From Bacillota bacterium (lineage in GTDB: Bacteria; Bacillota_A; Clostridia; Peptostreptococcales; Anaerovoracaceae), in assembly GCA_017547345.1 (NCBI GenBank), contig JAFYPY010000069.1, forward strand, positions 1 through 12,256: 12,256 bases of DNA. Direction: 5' to 3'. Under the pieces are notes generated by a model that was not told the DNA's origin, made no database searches, and saw only the letters and a program-made list of their open reading frames with translations. The translations under genes and the position numbers were made by a program. Position 1 is the stretch's first letter; each line of letters starts with the position of its first letter. This document shows positions 7,410 to 12,256 of this stretch, piece by piece.

Positions 7410-8008
7410 TTAGATATGTTAAAGGTATATATGGAATGACATTTGCTGGTGGGATAGTAGTAGAAACCAATTCAGGTATAGGTCTTGAAATATTTCTGCC
7501 AATGAACTCACCTATATATAAATATACAGAAGGTGATACAGTAATGGTCTACACTTCTATGATTGTTAAAGAAGACAGTATGACTCTTTATGGTTTCCAT
7601 AATAGAGAGACGCTAGAAGTCTTTGAGAAACTTATTACTGTTAGTGGAGTTGGAGCAAAGGGGGCTCTCGCTATTATTGGAACATTAGCTGTGGAAGAAC
7701 TAAAGCGTGCAATAGCTTTTGAAGATGCTAAAGAAATCGCAAGGGCAAATGGCATTGGAAAGAAGACAGCAGAACGAATAATTTTAGAGCTGAAGGACAA
7801 GATGGGCAAGTTTGACGGAGAACTTCATCAAGGTGTATCAGCATCAGATATTACAACTGTATCTGCTGATGCAAGAACAGAAGCTATCAGTGCGATGGTT
7901 GCCCTTGGTTACACTAAGGCCGAAGCATTCAGTGCAGTTTCTGCGGTTAATGACGAAGGCTTGACTAGCGAGGAATATATTAAAAAAGCACTTAAAAACT
8001 TATTTTAG
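7406..8008 (+). CDS. ruvA: Holliday junction branch migration protein RuvA
   Basis: A 200-residue protein that forms tetramers around a four-way junction and docks the RuvB motors. Three domains are visible: an N-terminal OB fold (about 1-63, beginning [10 protein letters not shown]); a tandem helix-hairpin-helix DNA-binding domain with [12 protein letters not shown] (80-91) and [14 protein letters not shown] (116-129); a flexible acidic/serine-rich linker (about 135-155); and a small C-terminal three-helix domain (about 156-200, with ALGYTKAEA) that contacts RuvB. Length is standard. The start overlaps the ruvC stop by 4 nt and the stop TAG (8006-8008) contributes to the ribosome binding site of ruvB. 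Confidence 0.97.
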   Translation: MIRYVKGIYGMTFAGGIVVETNSGIGLEIFLPMNSPIYKYTEGDTVMVYTSMIVKEDSMTLYGFHNRETLEVFEKLITVSGVGAKGALAIIGTLAVEELKRAIAFEDAKEIARANGIGKKTAERIILELKDKMGKFDGELHQGVSASDITTVSADARTEAISAMVALGYTKAEAFSAVSAVNDEGLTSEEYIKKALKNLF

Positions 8009-8018
8009 AGGATAAATA

Positions 8019-9026
8019 ATGGATAACGAAAGAATTACATCTGCAAATATCAGCCCTGGGGAGATTAGACAAGAAACTACATTAAGACCTCAGACTCTGG
8101 ATGATTATATAGGTCAAAAGGATGCCAAAGAAAACCTAAAAATATTTATCGAGGCAGCAAAGCTTAGGGGAGAACCTCTTGACCATGTTTTATTCTATGG
8201 CCCACCGGGACTAGGCAAGACGACCCTTGCAGGAATTATTGCCAATGAACTTGGCGTAGACATTAAGATAACATCTGGACCTGCAATTGGAAGAGCTGGT
8301 GACCTTGCTGCCATTTTGACGAACTTAAATGAAAATGACGTTCTTTTTATAGACGAAATTCATAGAATGAACAGGTCTGTTGAAGAGGTTCTTTACTCTG
8401 CAATGGAGGACTATGCGCTCGACATAATTATCGGAAAGGGGCCATCTGCTCGTTCAATTAGACTTGATTTATCAAAGTTTACTTTAATTGGTGCGACTAC
8501 TAGAGCAGGATCACTTTCTGCACCTCTTAGAGATAGATTTGGTGTGCTTAGCAAGTTTGAGATGTACACAGTGGAGGAACTTAGTGAAATCATCATGCGT
8601 TCTGCTGGTATCTTAAATATTGAAGCTGATGAAGCATCGGTACGTGAGATGGCTATGCGTTCTAGAGGGACTCCAAGAGTCGCTAACAGAATTTTGAAAA
8701 GAATAAGGGACTTTGCACAAGTAAATGGAAAGGGCATTATTGACCTTAAAATCACAAAAGAGGGACTTGATGCTCTAGGAATCGATGACATGGGCCTTGA
8801 AAGATTAGATAGAGAAATCTTAATGGCTATCATTGAGAGATTCAAAGGTGGACCAGTTGGTATTGATACAATTGCGGCTTCAATAGGAGAGGAAAGAGTT
8901 ACAATTGAAGATGCATACGAACCATACTTAATCCAGATTGGATTCTTAAGCAGAACACCAAAAGGTAGAATGGTTACATCCCTTGCTTACAAGCATCTAG
9001 GACTTACTCCACCAGAAGAAGAATAA
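8019..9026 (+). CDS. ruvB: Holliday junction branch migration ATPase RuvB
   Basis: A 335-residue AAA+ motor that forms hexamers on either side of RuvA and pumps DNA through the junction. Motifs in order: the N-terminal [12 protein letters not shown] (22-33); Walker A GPPGLGKT (61-68); Walker B LFIDEIHR (109-116); the sensor 1 region GATTRAG (158-164); an arginine-finger region LRDRFG (170-175); sensor 2 [13 protein letters not shown] (216-228); and a C-terminal winged-helix domain (about 255-330) with RTPKGR near its end. Length is standard. GAGG (8008-8011) lies 7 nt before the ATG and overlaps the ruvA stop. queA follows after 17 nt. Confidence 0.98.
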   Translation: MDNERITSANISPGEIRQETTLRPQTLDDYIGQKDAKENLKIFIEAAKLRGEPLDHVLFYGPPGLGKTTLAGIIANELGVDIKITSGPAIGRAGDLAAILTNLNENDVLFIDEIHRMNRSVEEVLYSAMEDYALDIIIGKGPSARSIRLDLSKFTLIGATTRAGSLSAPLRDRFGVLSKFEMYTVEELSEIIMRSAGILNIEADEASVREMAMRSRGTPRVANRILKRIRDFAQVNGKGIIDLKITKEGLDALGIDDMGLERLDREILMAIIERFKGGPVGIDTIAASIGEERVTIEDAYEPYLIQIGFLSRTPKGRMVTSLAYKHLGLTPPEEE

Positions 9027-9043
9027 AGATTACGGAGAAATTT

Positions 9044-10093
9044 ATGCATATTAACGATTTTGATTATATATTACCAGAAGAACTTATTGCACAGCGTCCT
9101 ATGGAAAAGAGAGACCAGTGCAGAATGATGGTTCTAGATAGAGAGAATAAGACTATCGACCACAAAGCTTTCTGTGATGTTATCGACTACCTTGAAGAAG
9201 GTGACTGCCTTGTAATGAACGATTCTAAGGTAATCCCTGCTAGAATTTTTGGTACAAAAGAAGGCACTGGAGCAAAGGTTGAATTCTTACTTATTAAAAG
9301 ACTTGAAGGCGATGTTTGGGAAACGATGGTTAGACCGGGAAAGCGTCTAAAAGTTGGAGACTCAGTATCATTTACAGAGGACGGAAGCTTTAGAGCCGTT
9401 ATTAAAGATTATGGTGAAGACGGTACTAGACATGCCGAATTTATATACGACGGCGTTTTTCTAGAAAGCCTTGAAGAAATTGGGCATATGCCACTTCCAC
9501 CATATATCGAAAGACCAAGTGATACTGACGACAAAGACATGTATCAGACTGTATATGCCCACGAAGAAGGGTCTGTTGCGGCGCCTACGGCGGGGCTACA
9601 TTTTACAGAAGAACTTCTTCAAAAGGTCAAGGATAAGGGCGTTAAACTAGCTTATGTAACACTTCATGTAGGAATTGGTACTTTTAGACCTGTAAAGGTT
9701 GAAAATATAGAAGACCATCACATGCATTTTGAAGAGTATACAGTAAGTCAAGAAACAGCAGATATTGTTAATGAAACTATCAAAAAAGGCGGCAGAATTA
9801 TTTCTGTAGGAACTACTTCATCAAGAACGTTAGAAAGCGCAGCAAAGTTTGATGAAGAAGCAGGAAGACACTTCCTAGAAGCCGGTAATGGAAGCACAGG
9901 TATATTTATTTATCCTGGATACGACTTTAAGATTGTAGACAGCTTGATTACTAACTTCCACTTACCAAAATCAACTTTATTAATGCTTATTTCTGCTCTA
10001 TATGATAGAAAAGAAATTTTGAAGGCATACAATGTAGCTGTAGACGAAAAATACAGATTTTTCAGCTATGGCGATGCAATGATAATTATCTAA
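9044..10093 (+). CDS. queA: S-adenosylmethionine:tRNA ribosyltransferase-isomerase QueA
   Basis: A 349-residue enzyme that transfers and rearranges the ribosyl part of S-adenosylmethionine onto preQ1 in tRNA, making epoxyqueuosine at the wobble position of GUN-anticodon tRNAs (Asp, Asn, His, Tyr). Family signatures are the N-terminal [12 protein letters not shown] (8-19), [10 protein letters not shown] (58-67), [13 protein letters not shown] (176-188), [10 protein letters not shown] (208-217), [16 protein letters not shown] (303-318) and the C-terminal [10 protein letters not shown] (337-346). Length is normal. GGAG (9034-9037) lies 6 nt before the ATG. It acts after Tgt in the pathway and is placed next to tgt, as in many bacteria. 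Confidence 0.97.
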   Translation: MHINDFDYILPEELIAQRPMEKRDQCRMMVLDRENKTIDHKAFCDVIDYLEEGDCLVMNDSKVIPARIFGTKEGTGAKVEFLLIKRLEGDVWETMVRPGKRLKVGDSVSFTEDGSFRAVIKDYGEDGTRHAEFIYDGVFLESLEEIGHMPLPPYIERPSDTDDKDMYQTVYAHEEGSVAAPTAGLHFTEELLQKVKDKGVKLAYVTLHVGIGTFRPVKVENIEDHHMHFEEYTVSQETADIVNETIKKGGRIISVGTTSSRTLESAAKFDEEAGRHFLEAGNGSTGIFIYPGYDFKIVDSLITNFHLPKSTLLMLISALYDRKEILKAYNVAVDEKYRFFSYGDAMIII

Positions 10094-10094
10094 G

Positions 10095-11257
<1,163 letters not shown>

Positions 11258-11290
11258 TAGATTATATAGATAAAGAGGTAGTTTACTATA

Positions 11291-12256
11291 ATGGAGATTT
11301 GTAAACATAACGAATTCTGTGGAGGATGTATCTATCAGGAACATTCATACCCACAGCAGCTTGAAATTAAAGAAAAAGAAGTCCTTGCGCTTCTTGAAAA
11401 AAAGGATGTTCATCCTGAATTTATAGATAAAATCGAAGGTTGCCCTGTTCAGTATAGATACAGAAACAAGATGGAATATACTTTTGGCGACTTAGTTAAA
11501 GACGGTGAGATGACTCTTGGAATGCACAAGAAGGGCCATTTCATGTCCATCATTACAGTTGATGAATGCCAGCTTGTTGATGAAGACTTTAATAAGGTGC
11601 TTCGCTTCACATTGGATTTTGGTAACGAAAGAGGCTACAAGCATTATAACAAGAAGTCTCATAAGGGATTACTACGTAACTTAATTGTAAGAAAGGGAAT
11701 GAGAACCGGAGAGCTTCTTGTAAATATCGTAACAACTTCCGAAGAAGGCTTTGATGAAGACGCTTATGTAGAAGGTTTAAGAAACCTAGAACTTACAAAT
11801 AACATTGTAGGTATTTTAAGAACATTCAATGACCAGCTTGCAGATGCTGTTGTATGCGACAGCCTAAAAGTTCTTTGGGGCAGAGACTACTACATGGAAA
11901 AATTATTAGGACTAGACTTTAAGGTAAGCGCTTTTTCGTTTTTCCAGACAAACATCGAAGCTGTTGAAAGACTATATAGCGAAGCTTTAGATTTAATAGA
12001 TGGACTAGAAGGGAAGAAAGTATTTGACCTTTTCTGTGGTACTGGTACGATCAGCCAGCTTATGGCTCTTAAGGCGAAAGAAGTTCTTGGTATCGAGCTT
12101 GTGGCAGAAGCAGTTGAGGCTGCAAAGGAAAACGCTAAGTTAAACGGCCTTGAAAACTGCAAGTTCCTAGCTGGAGATGTATTTGAAGTTCTAAAGACTG
12201 TAGAGGAAAAGCCTGAAGTTATCGTGGTAGACCCTCCAAGAGTGGGCATCCAGCCA
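11291..12256 (+). CDS. rlmD: 23S rRNA (uracil-5-)-methyltransferase RlmD/RumA-like, 3' truncated by window edge
   Basis: The frame is open from ATG 11291 to the last base (322 codons) with no stop, so the 3' end lies outside the window. The family makes 5-methyluridine in 23S rRNA (or tRNA, for TrmFO-independent relatives) using S-adenosylmethionine. Visible features: an N-terminal iron-sulfur motif CxxxxxCGGC (Cys4, 10, 13) with a fourth Cys93 in DECQL; the central YRNKMEYTFG (57-66); FFQTN (217-221); the AdoMet motif DLFCGTGTIS (246-255); and VVDPPRVG (312-319). The catalytic Cys motif lies just past the edge and cannot be checked. The protein begins directly at the Cys cluster, so it lacks the N-terminal TRAM RNA-binding domain found in many homologues. 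AAGAGG (11273-11278) is 12 nt before the ATG. The exact target uridine cannot be told from sequence, and RlmCD- or TrmA-type roles remain possible. Confidence 0.9.
   Translation, partial: MEICKHNEFCGGCIYQEHSYPQQLEIKEKEVLALLEKKDVHPEFIDKIEGCPVQYRYRNKMEYTFGDLVKDGEMTLGMHKKGHFMSIITVDECQLVDEDFNKVLRFTLDFGNERGYKHYNKKSHKGLLRNLIVRKGMRTGELLVNIVTTSEEGFDEDAYVEGLRNLELTNNIVGILRTFNDQLADAVVCDSLKVLWGRDYYMEKLLGLDFKVSAFSFFQTNIEAVERLYSEALDLIDGLEGKKVFDLFCGTGTISQLMALKAKEVLGIELVAEAVEAAKENAKLNGLENCKFLAGDVFEVLKTVEEKPEVIVVDPPRVGIQP

Overview
The window looks like a chromosomal segment from a low-GC, anaerobic Gram-positive bacterium of the Clostridia type. Four things point there: AT-rich codon use with AGA as the main arginine codon, strong GGAGG-type ribosome binding sites, a monomeric-type [FeFe] hydrogenase, and Bacillota-style gene pairs (argR-recN; ruvC-ruvA-ruvB-queA-tgt). 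Genus cannot be read from the sequence. Gene density is very high, there are no mobile elements, RNA genes or CRISPR arrays that I can see, and the longest gap between genes is about 127 bp.

Left block (1-4634, + strand): the tail of a probable holA (DNA polymerase III delta subunit), then a DMT/EamA-type transporter, a 616-residue flavoprotein joining a NuoF-type iron-sulfur module to a GltD-like NAD(P)H oxidoreductase, and a 581-residue [FeFe] hydrogenase. Gaps are 4 nt, 2 nt and a 7-nt overlap, so these genes are probably co-transcribed. The last two form a predicted NAD(P)H-linked hydrogenase of the kind usually classed as 'glutamate synthase-linked' (group A2-like). A two-way hairpin terminator at 4646-4683 ends this block and the converging argR-recN unit.

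Middle block (4702-6781, - strand): argR (arginine-responsive repressor) and recN (SMC-like DNA repair ATPase), translationally coupled with an 8-nt overlap.

Right block (6909-12256, + strand): ruvC, ruvA, ruvB (Holliday junction branch migration and resolution), queA and tgt (queuosine tRNA modification), and the first 322 codons of an RlmD/RumA-like rRNA uracil-5-methyltransferase cut by the window edge. The 127-bp divergent region between argR and ruvC holds two back-to-back sigma-A-type promoters and, inside the ruvC promoter spacer, a 14-bp site matching the Bacillus-type LexA (SOS) box at 13 of 14 positions.

The points most worth checking are the hydrogenase/flavoprotein pair with its fused NuoF-type module and linked transporter, the SOS box inside the ruvC core promoter beside the argR-recN promoter, and a hairpin placed between a strong Shine-Dalgarno sequence and the tgt start codon. 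I found no convincing wholly new multi-gene system.
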